From Bog-473 sp036489775 (GTDB lineage Bacteria; Actinomycetota; Acidimicrobiia; Acidimicrobiales; RAAP-2): a stretch of DNA of 64,000 nucleotides. The position numbers and the translations under genes are program-made. Below, piece after piece: positions 41,531 to 50,443 of the stretch; the stretch's first letter is position 1, and each line of letters starts with the position of its first letter. The DNA is taken from assembly GCA_036489775.1 (NCBI GenBank), contig DASXFC010000032.1, positions 1-64,000 on the forward strand, read 5' to 3'. Below the pieces are notes generated by a model. The model saw only the letters and a list, made by a program, of their open reading frames with translations. It made no database searches and had not been told where the DNA came from.

Positions 41531-42321
41531 GCGCGATACCCATCAAAGCGCGACCGAAATGGCTCGACGTGGTCGGAATCCTGGCCGTGATCTCGCTGGG
41601 CTTCACCGTGTGGCTCGGTTTGTGGGTCACGCCACCGGACGTGGTGCAGGGCAACCTGGCCCGGCTGCTCTACGTCCATCCCTCCATCGCCACCGTCGCC
41701 CTCTACTGGGCCGGCGGGGTGGCGCTGGCCGGCAGCCTCCTCTACCTGTGGCCACGCACCCGCTCCTTCTTCTGGGATCGCCTGGCCGTCGCCGGGGTGG
41801 AAGTGGGTGCGGTTTTCTCCGCCCTCACCCTGGTCACCGGCTCGCTGTGGGGCCGCCCGGTCTGGGGAGCCTGGTGGACCTGGGACGCCCGCCTGACCTC
41901 GACGGCGTTGCTCCTCCTGCTCGAGCTCGGCTACCTGGCGCTGCGCCGGGTCCCGGCCGACCCCCACATCCGGGCCCGCCGTTGCGCGGTGGCCGCCATC
42001 CTCATCGCCATTGACGTGCCGATCGTCCACTTCTCGGTGGACTGGTGGAACACGCTGCACCAGGGCGGGACCATCCTCGACCCGGGCTTCGACCTGCACG
42101 TCCACGGCATCATGCTCTGGACGATGGGTCTGTCCTTCTTGGCCTTCACGCTCGCCTTCGTCTGGCTCCTCGGGATTCGCTACCGGATCGAGGTGCTCCA
42201 GGACCTGGTCGGCGATCAGGAACTCGAGGTGTCGTTGGCCGAGCGATGGAGTGAAGGAAGCGGGGGCGGTGAGCTGGCCGGGGTGGGCGCAGCGTCCGGT
42301 TCCACCGGTGGTTTGTCATGA
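41527..42321 (+). CDS. ccmC: Cytochrome c maturation protein CcmC
   Basis: The 264-residue membrane protein has six helices and the tryptophan-rich haem-handling motif GAWWTWDARLTS around 114-125. Flanking histidines lie in LLYVHPS (H51) and in VHFSVDWWNTLHQG. CcmC loads haem onto CcmE. The ATG overlaps the ccmB stop codon. The C-terminal 40 residues after the last helix are acidic and Gly-rich, beyond the usual end of the family. Confidence 0.95.
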   Translation: MSAIPIKARPKWLDVVGILAVISLGFTVWLGLWVTPPDVVQGNLARLLYVHPSIATVALYWAGGVALAGSLLYLWPRTRSFFWDRLAVAGVEVGAVFSALTLVTGSLWGRPVWGAWWTWDARLTSTALLLLLELGYLALRRVPADPHIRARRCAVAAILIAIDVPIVHFSVDWWNTLHQGGTILDPGFDLHVHGIMLWTMGLSFLAFTLAFVWLLGIRYRIEVLQDLVGDQELEVSLAERWSEGSGGGELAGVGAASGSTGGLS

Positions 42322-42476
42322 GTTATGTCGATGCTGGCTATATCGCTGCGCTGGGAGTGCTGTTCCTCTATGGGGTCGGGCTGGTGCTGCGACGGCGCCG
42401 GTGGGAGCGCGCGCTCGAGCACGCCGACCTGGTCCAGGAGGTAGGGGCAAGCAACCCGGCGGAGCAACGTGACTGA
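42318..42476 (+). CDS. ccmD: CcmD-like single-helix protein
   Basis: This 52-residue gene starts at an ATG overlapping the ccmC stop codon. It encodes one N-terminal membrane helix (about 5-24), then a basic RRRRWERALEHADL segment and a charged tail. Size, topology and place between ccmC and ccmE match CcmD, which stabilises the CcmABC-CcmE release complex. Sequence conservation in CcmD is low, so the call rests mainly on position. Confidence 0.8.
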   Translation: MSYVDAGYIAALGVLFLYGVGLVLRRRRWERALEHADLVQEVGASNPAEQRD

Positions 42477-42972
42477 CGGCACCACCGGACTCGCCACCTC
42501 TTCTGCCCCGCCGCCCCGGACCACCCCGGCGCTGCGCTCCATCCGGCGCCGGCGCATGCGCCGGCTCTGGGTGGTTTTCGGCCTGCTGGCCGCCGCCCTG
42601 ATCTTCCTCTTGGTCGAAGGACTCGGCAGCTCACTCGACTACTTCGACACCGTCGATCAGGCCATGTCTCATCGGGCCCAGTTGGGCACGCAACAATTCC
42701 GCCTTGAAGGCACGGTGGTGCCTGGCACCATCCACTCGACGGCCACCGGCACCGACTTCGCCATCTCCGACGGCTCCAACTCGGTGCAGGTCGTCAACAC
42801 CGGAAGCCCCCCGCAACTCTTCCAGGCCAACATCCCGGTGGTGGTGCAGGGACACTTCCCCTCGGTGACGGCGCTGGACTTCGACTCGAATTCCATCTTG
42901 GTCAAACACTCCTCCACCTACATCGCCAAGTACCCCAACCGGGTGAAGGCGAAGAACGGGACCGTTCGGTGA
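42469..42972 (+). CDS. ccmE: Haem chaperone CcmE
   Basis: The 167-residue protein has a basic N-terminus, one membrane anchor (about 32-52) and an extracytoplasmic OB-fold. The haem-attachment motif HxxxY is present as H147 and Y151 in KHSSTYIAKYPN. DYFDTVDQ and FRLEGTVVPGTI are typical upstream blocks. It is the histidine type rather than the cysteine type of archaea and some deltaproteobacteria. The GTG start overlaps ccmD by 8 nt. Confidence 0.94.
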   Translation: MTDGTTGLATSSAPPPRTTPALRSIRRRRMRRLWVVFGLLAAALIFLLVEGLGSSLDYFDTVDQAMSHRAQLGTQQFRLEGTVVPGTIHSTATGTDFAISDGSNSVQVVNTGSPPQLFQANIPVVVQGHFPSVTALDFDSNSILVKHSSTYIAKYPNRVKAKNGTVR

Positions 42973-45092
42973 CCGACGTCTACCTCGGCATGATCGGGGT
43001 ATGGGCGGTCTTCTTCGCCGCCATTATCGGGGCGCTGGTCATCGTGTCGGGGCTGGTTCGCGAATGGCGGATCAACCGGACGGGGACCGCTGGCGCTCTC
43101 GTAGCCCCGAGCGGCTTGGGCGATGCCCGGTGGTTCGCGCCAGTGATGCTGATCGGTGCCCTTTTGTCGGTGGGCGCCATGGAACACGCCCTCATCACCC
43201 ACGACTTCACCATCGCGTTCGTGGCGCAGAACAACAGCACGGTGACGCCCTTGCTGTATTCGATCACCGGACTGTGGTCGGCCCTGGCCGGCTCGATCCT
43301 GCTCTGGGGCCTCGTCCTGACGGTTTTCGGAGCCATCTTCTGCTGGCGTTACCGGGCCCAGGCGGCCGACCCCGTCATCCGCTGGGCCACCCTCGTCATC
43401 TTCTTGGTCACCGCCTTCTTCTTCGGGATGATGTTGCGCCCGGCCAACCCGTTCGTCAGCACGCACGGCGTGACCAGCGGCCCGGGACCCAACTCGTTGT
43501 TGCAGGACAACCCGCTGGTGGCCATCCACCCCCCGCTGCTCTACATCGGCTTCGTCGGATTCACCATCCCCTTCGCCTTCGCCATCGGGATGCTGGCCAC
43601 CGGCCGGGTCAGCGAGCGCTGGCAGATCGAGTGCCGCCGTTGGACGTTGCTCGCCTTCACGTTTCTCTCGGTCGGCATCGTGCTCGGGGCCTGGTGGTCC
43701 TACCAGGTGCTCGGCTGGGGCGGCTTCTGGGGCTGGGACCCGGTGGAGAACGCCGCCCTCTTGCCCTGGCTCTGTGGGACGGCCTACCTACATTCGGTGC
43801 TGGTCCAGGAGCGTCGCGGCCTCATGCGCGTGTGGAATCTCTCGCTTTCCGTGGCCACGTTCGCGCTGACCATTCTCGGGACTTTCCTGACCCGTTCGGG
43901 CGTGGTCACCTCGGTGCACGCCTTCTCTGATTCGACCCTCGGTCCCATCCTCATCGCGTTTTTCGGTTTGGTGGTGGTGGTCGGTTTCGGATTGATCGCC
44001 TGGCGCGGTGACCGCTTGCGTTCACCCGGCGGCATCGATGCGCCGCTCGGGCGAGAGGGTGCGTTCCTGTTGAACAACATGCTCTTCGTCGGGTTCGCTT
44101 TCGTGGTGCTGCTGGGCACCGTGTATCCGATTCTCTACCAGGCGTTGACCAACCAGGAGGTCGACGTCGGCGCGCCCTATTTCAATAGCGTCGCCGTCCC
44201 CATCGGCATGGCGCTGCTCTTCTTGATGGCGGTGGCGCCCGTGCTCAGCTGGCGCAAGATCAACCTGACTGTGCTGTGGCAGCGCCTGCACATCCCTATC
44301 TGGGTCGGCGTGGTCACCGTGGTGCTCTGTGTGGCGTTCGGTCTACGCGGCTTCCAACCGCTGCTGGGTTTCGGACTGGGCGCCGTCGCCGCGTCGACGG
44401 CAGTCCGGGCACTCGTGCTCTCGGTGCGAGCCTCCTCGACCAGGCATGCCGGCTGGTGGCGCGGTCTGATCGGTCGGGCCAATGGCGGCATGATCGTGCA
44501 CATCGGCGTGGTGGTCATGGCCATTGGCATCATCGCCTCGACCACCTACCGCCACCAGGCCGAGTTGGCGCTACCCCAGGGCCAGGTCGTCCACTACGAC
44601 GGGCACACCTTCGAGTTTGAAGGCCTGCACCTGCTCAAGACGCCGTCTCGCCAGGCCGACGAGGCTCTGGTCAAGGTGGATGGTGGTGGCGTGTTCGCCC
44701 CGGCGGTGACCAGCTTCGGCAGCCAGCTCTCGACGGTCGGCACACCGGCCATCGACTCCAGCGTGTTCGGTGACGTCTATCTCACCTTCGACCAGGTGCC
44801 GGAGTCGGGTGCGCAGTCGGGCGATGTGCCGGTGACAAACTTGAAAGCCGGATCGGTGGCCATCGGCGTGGTGATCGAGCCATTACTGGCTTGGCTGTGG
44901 GCTGGCGGCCTCCTGGTCGGGCTCGGTGGTCTACTGGCGCTGATCCCTGGCTCGCGTCGCCGAGCCACCGAGCCGACCTCGGCGCCCTCGGCGCTGGTCG
45001 AGAATGCGACGCCCGAAGCAAATCCGGAGACGGACGGGATCGCAGAGGAGCGTGAGCCCACCGGCGTCGGTGCCGGGCTTTCCTCTCCATGA
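42969..45092 (+). CDS. ccmF: Cytochrome c haem lyase subunit CcmF
   Basis: The 707-residue membrane protein has about 15 helices. The haem-handling WWD region reads GGFWGWDPVENAALLPWL, and NNSTVTPLLYSITGLWSALAGS is split across the preceding loop. CcmF transfers haem from CcmE to the CXXCH motif of apocytochrome c together with CcmH. Length is close to the usual 640-680 plus a C-terminal charged tail. The GTG overlaps ccmE by 4 nt. Confidence 0.96.
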   Translation: MTDVYLGMIGVWAVFFAAIIGALVIVSGLVREWRINRTGTAGALVAPSGLGDARWFAPVMLIGALLSVGAMEHALITHDFTIAFVAQNNSTVTPLLYSITGLWSALAGSILLWGLVLTVFGAIFCWRYRAQAADPVIRWATLVIFLVTAFFFGMMLRPANPFVSTHGVTSGPGPNSLLQDNPLVAIHPPLLYIGFVGFTIPFAFAIGMLATGRVSERWQIECRRWTLLAFTFLSVGIVLGAWWSYQVLGWGGFWGWDPVENAALLPWLCGTAYLHSVLVQERRGLMRVWNLSLSVATFALTILGTFLTRSGVVTSVHAFSDSTLGPILIAFFGLVVVVGFGLIAWRGDRLRSPGGIDAPLGREGAFLLNNMLFVGFAFVVLLGTVYPILYQALTNQEVDVGAPYFNSVAVPIGMALLFLMAVAPVLSWRKINLTVLWQRLHIPIWVGVVTVVLCVAFGLRGFQPLLGFGLGAVAASTAVRALVLSVRASSTRHAGWWRGLIGRANGGMIVHIGVVVMAIGIIASTTYRHQAELALPQGQVVHYDGHTFEFEGLHLLKTPSRQADEALVKVDGGGVFAPAVTSFGSQLSTVGTPAIDSSVFGDVYLTFDQVPESGAQSGDVPVTNLKAGSVAIGVVIEPLLAWLWAGGLLVGLGGLLALIPGSRRRATEPTSAPSALVENATPEANPETDGIAEEREPTGVGAGLSSP

Positions 45093-45667
45093 GCGACACG
45101 CCGAGGCGGCGACACACCGTCCGTTGGGTGGCCGGCGGGGTCCTGGTCATCTTGATTGTGGTGGGCGTGGTGCTGGCCACCCGCCAGCCCCAGGACGCCA
45201 CGCAGGTGGCCAGCCCGCTGGTCGGCAAGACGGCCCCGTCCATTTCCGGCACGGATCTGCGGACCGGTAAGAGGGTTTCACTGACCTCCCTACGGGGCCA
45301 CTACGTGGTGATCAACTTCTTCGCCAGCTGGTGTGTTCCTTGCCAAGACGAGATGCCCGACCTGGTCACCTTCGACTACCAGCAGTCGCACGAGAAGGGT
45401 GGGGCCATCGTGCTCGGGGTGGTCTTCCACGATCTGACCTCGTCCGCCCGCGCCTTCCTGCGTTCAGAGGGGGCGACCTGGTTGGCCGTGTCTGACCCGG
45501 GCGGGAACATCGCGCAGTCCTACGGCGTGACCGCACCGCCCACCACCTTCGTGATCGATCCGTCCGGTCGCATCACGGTAGAACCGGCGCTGGCGCCCGA
45601 GACGCTGCAGGGCCTCAACGATCTTCTCCGTGACGCGCGCGACCACCGGGCCTTCAGCAATGTCTGA
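45089..45667 (+). CDS. ccmG: Thioredoxin-like CcmG/TlpA
   Basis: The 192-residue protein has an N-terminal membrane anchor (about 12-32) and an extracytoplasmic thioredoxin fold with the redox pair in ASWCVPCQDEM. VTAPPTTFVIDPSG supplies the cis-proline region. It keeps apocytochrome cysteines reduced for haem attachment and is likely itself reduced by CcdA. The ATG overlaps the ccmF stop codon. Confidence 0.93.
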   Translation: MSDTPRRRHTVRWVAGGVLVILIVVGVVLATRQPQDATQVASPLVGKTAPSISGTDLRTGKRVSLTSLRGHYVVINFFASWCVPCQDEMPDLVTFDYQQSHEKGGAIVLGVVFHDLTSSARAFLRSEGATWLAVSDPGGNIAQSYGVTAPPTTFVIDPSGRITVEPALAPETLQGLNDLLRDARDHRAFSNV

Positions 45668-46106
45668 TCGGTCGCCGCGGTTCCCGCTCTGGCTGCGCGT
45701 GGCGATGCCGTTCGTCGTTCTGGTGGTGGCCCTGGTGGTCGGGAGTGGGGTTTTCGACTCCAAGCCCCAAAGCAATGGGCAGCGCGCCGGCGCCATCGAG
45801 GCTGTTGTGCGGTGTCCCTCCTGCGTGGATGTCTCGGTGGCCAACTCCGAGGAGTCGACCGCCATCGCGGTGCGGCACGAGATTGCGCGTGAGGTGGCCG
45901 CAGGCCAGTCGACCGGGCAGATCGAACAGAGGCTGGTATCGGAGTACGGGCCCAGCATCCTGCTCGAGCCCCCTGACACCGGTGGGATCTCGCTCATCTG
46001 GGTAGTCCCCATCGTGTTGGGTGCCGGCACCATCGGCCTGGTGGCCGTGCTCTTCTGGCGGCGCACCCGCCAGTTCGGCTCCTTGCAGACGGAAAGCGCG
46101 TCATGA
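45660..46106 (+). CDS. ccmH: Cytochrome c maturation protein CcmH (CycL type)
   Basis: The 148-residue protein has an N-terminal membrane segment, the redox motif RCPSC (C52, C55) followed by VDVSVANSEES, and a second membrane helix at about 113-135. This is the CcmH/CycL/NrfF layout, where the cysteines resolve mixed disulfides with apocytochrome. Proteobacterial versions usually read RCxxCQ. The ATG overlaps ccmG by 8 nt. Confidence 0.92.
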   Translation: MSDRSPRFPLWLRVAMPFVVLVVALVVGSGVFDSKPQSNGQRAGAIEAVVRCPSCVDVSVANSEESTAIAVRHEIAREVAAGQSTGQIEQRLVSEYGPSILLEPPDTGGISLIWVVPIVLGAGTIGLVAVLFWRRTRQFGSLQTESAS

Positions 46107-46978
46107 GCGACACCCCGGCGGATCGCGATCGGCGCTGGTCGCTCAACGACGAGCGAGAATTTCTGATCAGGTCGCTGGACGACGCCGAGCGCGAGCGGGC
46201 CGCCGGTGACCTCTCGGACGCCGACTACACGGTGCTGGTGAACCGGGATCGTCGCAGGCTGGCCGAGGTCGAGGCCGAACTGACCCAGCTCGGGCCCGAC
46301 CCCACGGACCGGGCCGCGACCGCCGAAGGCGCCACACCCGGGAGCGAGGACGAGGCCAAGCCCAATGAGCGCCGGGAGTGGCGCCGCATCGGCATCATCG
46401 CCTGCTGCTTCTTGATCGTGGCCGGCGCCGTGCTGCTGGTGTCCCACGCACTGCAGTCGAGCTCGCCCGGCCAGCCGGTGAGCGGGAGCGTCACGTTGTC
46501 CAAGGATCAGCTGATCGAGCAACAGTTGAACCAGGCCGAGGCGTATACGAACAAGAAAGAAAACGAACTGGCACTGCAGCTCTATGGCGTGGTCCTCAAG
46601 GAGGATCCCAACGATCCCCAGGCGCTGGCCGATTTCGGCTGGCTGACCTGGCGGGCCGGCGAGACCTACAAGTCGTCAGTTTTCGAGAAGCTCGGCCTGG
46701 ACACGCTCAAAAAGGCGGTCAGGGTGGCGCCGACCTTCTACAAGGGCCATCTCTATTACGGCCTGGTTCTCTACTACCAGGACAAGGACTACACGGCGGC
46801 GGCCGGCCAGTTCACCGAGTACCTGGCCGACAACCCACCGGACTCGGACACCAATGCGGCCGGGTCCGTCATCGTTGACGCCTACAAGCAGGCCGGCCTG
46901 CCGGTGCCACCGGTGATGTCAACGACTACGACCACGACCACCAAGCCGCCAGCGACCACGACGACCTCAACCCCGTAG
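46103..46978 (+). CDS. TPR-containing CcmI-like assembly protein
   Basis: The 291-residue protein has a cytoplasmic N-terminus with coiled-coil potential (about 20-60), one membrane helix at about 93-113 and an extracytoplasmic region with tetratricopeptide-like helices (about 130-265). This is the layout of CcmI, the apocytochrome chaperone that works with CcmFH. It ends in a Thr-rich tail like that of the GT2 protein. The ATG overlaps ccmH. Its 3' end overlaps the convergent desulfurase by 12 bp. Confidence 0.8.
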   Translation: MSDTPADRDRRWSLNDEREFLIRSLDDAERERAAGDLSDADYTVLVNRDRRRLAEVEAELTQLGPDPTDRAATAEGATPGSEDEAKPNERREWRRIGIIACCFLIVAGAVLLVSHALQSSSPGQPVSGSVTLSKDQLIEQQLNQAEAYTNKKENELALQLYGVVLKEDPNDPQALADFGWLTWRAGETYKSSVFEKLGLDTLKKAVRVAPTFYKGHLYYGLVLYYQDKDYTAAAGQFTEYLADNPPDSDTNAAGSVIVDAYKQAGLPVPPVMSTTTTTTTKPPATTTTSTP

Positions 46979-48112
46979 GGCGCGCAAGTCCTCGACCACG
47001 GAGCGCAGGGCCGGGCCGAAGGCACGCACCTCGTCATCGGTGGTGGGCCAGCCCACACTGACCCGCAGTGAGTGCGAGGGATCGACCCCCATGGCCTCGA
47101 GGACGGGTGAAGGTTCGATGCTCTCGGAGGAACAGGCCGAACCCGAGTGCACCGACACCCCGGCCCGATCCAGGCCGATGAGAACCGGCTCGGCCTCGAC
47201 GCCGCCCACACCGAGACAGACCAGGTACGGCAACCGTTGGGAGGGGTCGAGTGGACCGACGACCTCGACCGCGTCGATGGTGCGCGCCTGCTCGATGATG
47301 GTGGAGATCTGCGCCCGAGCCCGAACCGACTCCTGGTCGATCAGGCGCTGGCCGTCCTCGGCCAGGGCCGCCGCCGCCGCCCCGAAAGCCAGGTGGGCCG
47401 GTAGGGCTTCGAGGCCAGCCCGCCGAGCTCGCTCTTGCTCCCCACCCACGAGCAGGGGATCGAAGCGGCTGCCTCGACGAACCACCAGGGCACCCGAGCC
47501 GGGAATTCCCCCCAGCTTGTGCGCGCTCACGCTGACCAGATCGGCGTCCAGCGCGCCCAAGTCCACCGGCACGTGCCCGCAGGCCGCCACCGCGTCAACG
47601 TGGACCGGCACCCCCTTGGCCCGACACAGCTCCACCGCCTCGTGCACGGGTTGGATGGTGCCAACTTCGTGATTGGCCCACTGGCAGTGCACCAGTGCCG
47701 GCAGCGAACCGTGACCGGCCAGGCGCTCCTCGAGCGCGGCCAGATCGACGCGGCCGTTGCCGTCCACCGGCAGGATCTCGACGCCCGCAGCTCGCTCCGA
47801 AGCTTCCCGGACCGCCGAGTGCTCCACCCCGGTCAGGAGGATCGGTGCGCCAACGCGGCGTCGGGCGGCGCCAAAAACGGCAGCGTTGATCGCTTCGGTG
47901 CCGCCGGAGGTAAAGACGACCTGGCGCGGCGTGACGCTCAGCAGGTCCGACACCTGCTGGCGCGCCATCTCCAGCGCGTCGCGCACGATGCGCCCCTCTT
48001 CATGGAGCCGTCCGGGATCGGCGGCCGGGAGGGACCACCACCGCTCGAGGGCCTGCCGGGCTTCGGGCCGGGGCGGGGTGGTACTGGCGTGGTCGAGATA
48101 GGCGCGCGTCAC
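46967..48112 (-). CDS. iscS: Cysteine desulfurase, IscS/NifS family
   Basis: The 381-residue PLP enzyme supplies sulfur for Fe-S clusters and tRNA thiolation. The PLP lysine is K199 in SVSAHKLGG, and the mobile active cysteine is C327 in SGSACSSE. AYLDHASTTPP at the N-terminus is typical of IscS-like proteins. The GTG start lies 7 bp after the stop codon of the SufR-like gene, forming an operon. No IscU or SufU scaffold lies next to it. Confidence 0.94.
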   Translation of the reverse strand: MTRAYLDHASTTPPRPEARQALERWWSLPAADPGRLHEEGRIVRDALEMARQQVSDLLSVTPRQVVFTSGGTEAINAAVFGAARRRVGAPILLTGVEHSAVREASERAAGVEILPVDGNGRVDLAALEERLAGHGSLPALVHCQWANHEVGTIQPVHEAVELCRAKGVPVHVDAVAACGHVPVDLGALDADLVSVSAHKLGGIPGSGALVVRRGSRFDPLLVGGEQERARRAGLEALPAHLAFGAAAAALAEDGQRLIDQESVRARAQISTIIEQARTIDAVEVVGPLDPSQRLPYLVCLGVGGVEAEPVLIGLDRAGVSVHSGSACSSESIEPSPVLEAMGVDPSHSLRVSVGWPTTDDEVRAFGPALRSVVEDLRALRG

Positions 48113-48119
48113 GCGTCGG

Positions 48120-48881
48120 TCAGGCCGAGGCGGAGCAAGCGTCGTCGCCGCGGGCCCTCGACGAGAGGATCACCGGCAACGCCTGCTCGGAGGCCCGGCC
48201 GCACAGTCCGGCCAGCAACCCCTTGATCATGCCGCGGTCGACCGCGCAGAGCACCGGGTTGGTGGTGCTGGCGTCACCGAACGGGCACTGCTCGGCGATG
48301 ACCGCGGTCGTCTCGCCCCGGTCTTCGGCTCGGGCGGCAAACCCGTGTGCCGTCAAGGTGTCGGCCACCACATGCATGGCGGCACGGATGGTGCGCTGTC
48401 CCTCGGTCGGGGTCATGCGCGAGGCCAGTGACCGGCCGTACTCCTCACCCACGTGGGCGGCCATGCCTTCGGCCTCCGCCGGTCCGAGCCGGCGCATCGC
48501 TTCGCCCAGCAGCCGCATCAGCAAGTCGTCGCGCCGCTGCAGGAGCCCGAAGGTGACGTCGTCCTCGACACAGAAGAACCGCTTGGAGGGCCGGCCCGCT
48601 CCGGCCCGCTCACTGTTCTCGACTCGCAGGTAGCCGTGGTCGACCAAGCGCTGGAGGTGATGGCGGGCCACATTGGGGTGGAGTGAGAACGTGGTGGCGA
48701 CCGCGGTCGCCGTCACGCCGGGCTCGGCGCGCACGTGCAGGAAGATGTCGCGCCGGGTGGGGTCGCCGAAGGCGGCGGCCACGGCCGTCACCGCGGCGGT
48801 GAACCGGCCGTCCTCCTCGCGTTCGGTGGCGAGCGGTGGCGGTGACCCCTCGGGTGGGAAGGTGGTCGGAGCCGTACGCAC
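48120..48881 (-). CDS. SufR-like Fe-S-sensing transcriptional repressor
   Basis: The 253-residue regulator has a winged helix-turn-helix at about 35-90 (AAFGDPTRRDIFLHV, HPNVARHHLQRLVDHGYL) and a C-terminal domain with C199, C212 and C227 in EQCPFGD, VLCAVDRG and GLCG. This matches the SufR class, which binds a cluster and represses Fe-S biogenesis genes. It is cotranscribed with the desulfurase and faces the mrp gene. A palindrome GGTAGTCTACC covers its own -10 box, which implies autoregulation. Confidence 0.87.
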   Translation of the reverse strand: MRTAPTTFPPEGSPPPLATEREEDGRFTAAVTAVAAAFGDPTRRDIFLHVRAEPGVTATAVATTFSLHPNVARHHLQRLVDHGYLRVENSERAGAGRPSKRFFCVEDDVTFGLLQRRDDLLMRLLGEAMRRLGPAEAEGMAAHVGEEYGRSLASRMTPTEGQRTIRAAMHVVADTLTAHGFAARAEDRGETTAVIAEQCPFGDASTTNPVLCAVDRGMIKGLLAGLCGRASEQALPVILSSRARGDDACSASA

Positions 48882-48885
48882 GGTG

Positions 48886-48896
48886 GGTAGTCTACC
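48886..48896. promoter_or_regulatory. GGTAGTCTACC operator over the sufR promoter
   Basis: The 11-bp sequence is a perfect palindrome around a central base. It includes the minus-strand -10 box TAGACT (48889-48894), which lies seven bases before the sufR GTG. A regulator bound here would shut the sufR-iscS promoter. It differs from published SufR sites, so the assignment is inference from position. Confidence 0.5.
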
Positions 48897-48984
48897 GGCG
48901 GGTCAGCGCCTCCACCTGGGGGTACGCGCCGGTACCGCGCTTCTGTTGGAGCCAGGTCCGTCCCCTTCGACAGACTGGAAGTTC

Positions 48985-50154
48985 ATGGCAATCGATCAAG
49001 GCCAGCTCGAGGCCGCCCTCCACGCAATTGTCGAGCCGGAGCTGGGGTTGCCGCTGGGAGAGGTGGGGTTCCTGCGGGAGGTGCGGGCGCGCCGGCACCG
49101 GGTCCGGATCGAAGTGGCCCTGCCGGTAGCCGCCTGGCCCACCTCGGACGACTTGGCCGATGAGATCCACCGAGTGGTGCGCGCCGTCCCCGGCGTAGAG
49201 GAGATCGAGTTCGACCTCACCGTGATGACCGACGAGGAGCGCAGCGCCCTCCGCAACACCTTGCGGGCCACCATGCTGGGGCCGGCCGCCGAAGGCGATG
49301 ATCACGGGCACGACCACAGCGGCCACGGCCACGGGCAGGCTGACGACGCGGCCGCGGCGGCCTTCTTGCTGCCCGAGTCGCTGACGCGGGTGATTGGTGT
49401 TTCCTCAGGCAAGGGTGGAGTGGGCAAGTCCACCGTCACCGTGAACCTGGCCATCTCGCTGGCCGCGGCCGGCTACAAGGTCGGTCTGCTCGACGCCGAC
49501 GTTTATGGCTTCTCGGTGCCCAAGATGCTGGGTGCCGACCACGATCCGATCATTCTGGGTGACATCGTGCTGCCCACCTTGGCGCACGGGGTGCGCTGCC
49601 TCTCCATGGGCTACTTCGTCCCCGACGATCAGCCCGTCATCTGGCGGGGCCCGATGCTGCACAAGGCCATCCAGCAGTTCCTGACCGACGCCTATTGGGG
49701 GCTGCCTGATTTCGTCCTGGTCGACATGCCACCGGGGACCGGCGACGTGGCCCTGACCCTGGCCCAGGTCATGCCCCGAGCGGAGGTGATCGTGGTGACC
49801 ACCCCGCAGCCGGCGGCGCAACGGGTGGCCCAGCGCTCGGCCTTCGCGGCGCGCCGGCTCAAGTTGTCGGTCCGCGGTGTGGTGGAGAACATGAGTTGGT
49901 TCACCGGTGACGACGGCAAGCGGTATGAACTCTTCGGTGCCGGAGGTGGTGCCACCTTGGCCGCCGACCTCGGTGTCCCCTTGCTGGGGCAGGTGCCCTT
50001 GGTCAATGCCGTGCGCCAAGGTGGTGACGACGGTCGTCCCATCACCGTGGAGGACCCCGGGGCCGAGACCTCGCAGTCCTTCCGGGCCATCGCCGACAAG
50101 TTGGCCGCTCTGGGTCCGGCCCGCGTCTACCGCAAAGAACTCACGCTGGGTTGA
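48985..50154 (+). CDS. mrp: Mrp/ApbC-type Fe-S carrier ATPase
   Basis: The 389-residue protein has an N-terminal MIP18/DUF59 domain (about 5-85), a His-rich linker GDDHGHDHSGHGHG at about 104-117 and a ParA-type ATPase with the deviant Walker A SGKGGVGKST. DMPPGTGD is the Walker B-like motif. The C-terminal CxxC of many ApbC proteins is missing: ENMSWFTGDDGKRYELFG has no cysteines there, as in mycobacterial Mrp. It lies divergent from sufR-iscS. The ATG follows CTGGAAG. Confidence 0.93.
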   Translation: MAIDQGQLEAALHAIVEPELGLPLGEVGFLREVRARRHRVRIEVALPVAAWPTSDDLADEIHRVVRAVPGVEEIEFDLTVMTDEERSALRNTLRATMLGPAAEGDDHGHDHSGHGHGQADDAAAAAFLLPESLTRVIGVSSGKGGVGKSTVTVNLAISLAAAGYKVGLLDADVYGFSVPKMLGADHDPIILGDIVLPTLAHGVRCLSMGYFVPDDQPVIWRGPMLHKAIQQFLTDAYWGLPDFVLVDMPPGTGDVALTLAQVMPRAEVIVVTTPQPAAQRVAQRSAFAARRLKLSVRGVVENMSWFTGDDGKRYELFGAGGGATLAADLGVPLLGQVPLVNAVRQGGDDGRPITVEDPGAETSQSFRAIADKLAALGPARVYRKELTLG

Positions 50155-50155
50155 C

Positions 50156-50443
50156 ATGCCCTTCGCCGCGGTGGTGTCCGTTCGGCTTGACCGGGCCGCC
50201 GACGCGGCGCATCGCCTCGACATCCTGCGCCAGTTCGTGCTGCCTCCACTCGAAGCGCTGCCGGGATTCCGCCGCGTCTCGTTCATGACCGACGCCCGAA
50301 CCGGTACCGGCTTCAGCGTGGCGGAGTTCGACACCGAGGAGCAGGCCCGCCATGCCCTGGGGATCCTGGCTCCCGACAACGGCCCCGAGGTGCTCGAGGC
50401 ACACGTGTGCGCCGTGGAACTCGACGCGGGTCACCACACGTAG
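50156..50443 (+). CDS. Small protein, dimeric alpha/beta barrel-like
   Basis: The 95-residue protein starts 1 bp after the mrp stop codon. The pattern VVSVRLDR, a helix, FRRVSFMTD, FSVAEFDTEEQARHAL and VCAVELD suggests a ferredoxin-like dimeric alpha/beta barrel (ABM/DUF family). No catalytic residue is recognised. It is probably cotranscribed with mrp. Its 3' end overlaps the convergent methyltransferase by 13 bp. Confidence 0.65.
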   Translation: MPFAAVVSVRLDRAADAAHRLDILRQFVLPPLEALPGFRRVSFMTDARTGTGFSVAEFDTEEQARHALGILAPDNGPEVLEAHVCAVELDAGHHT

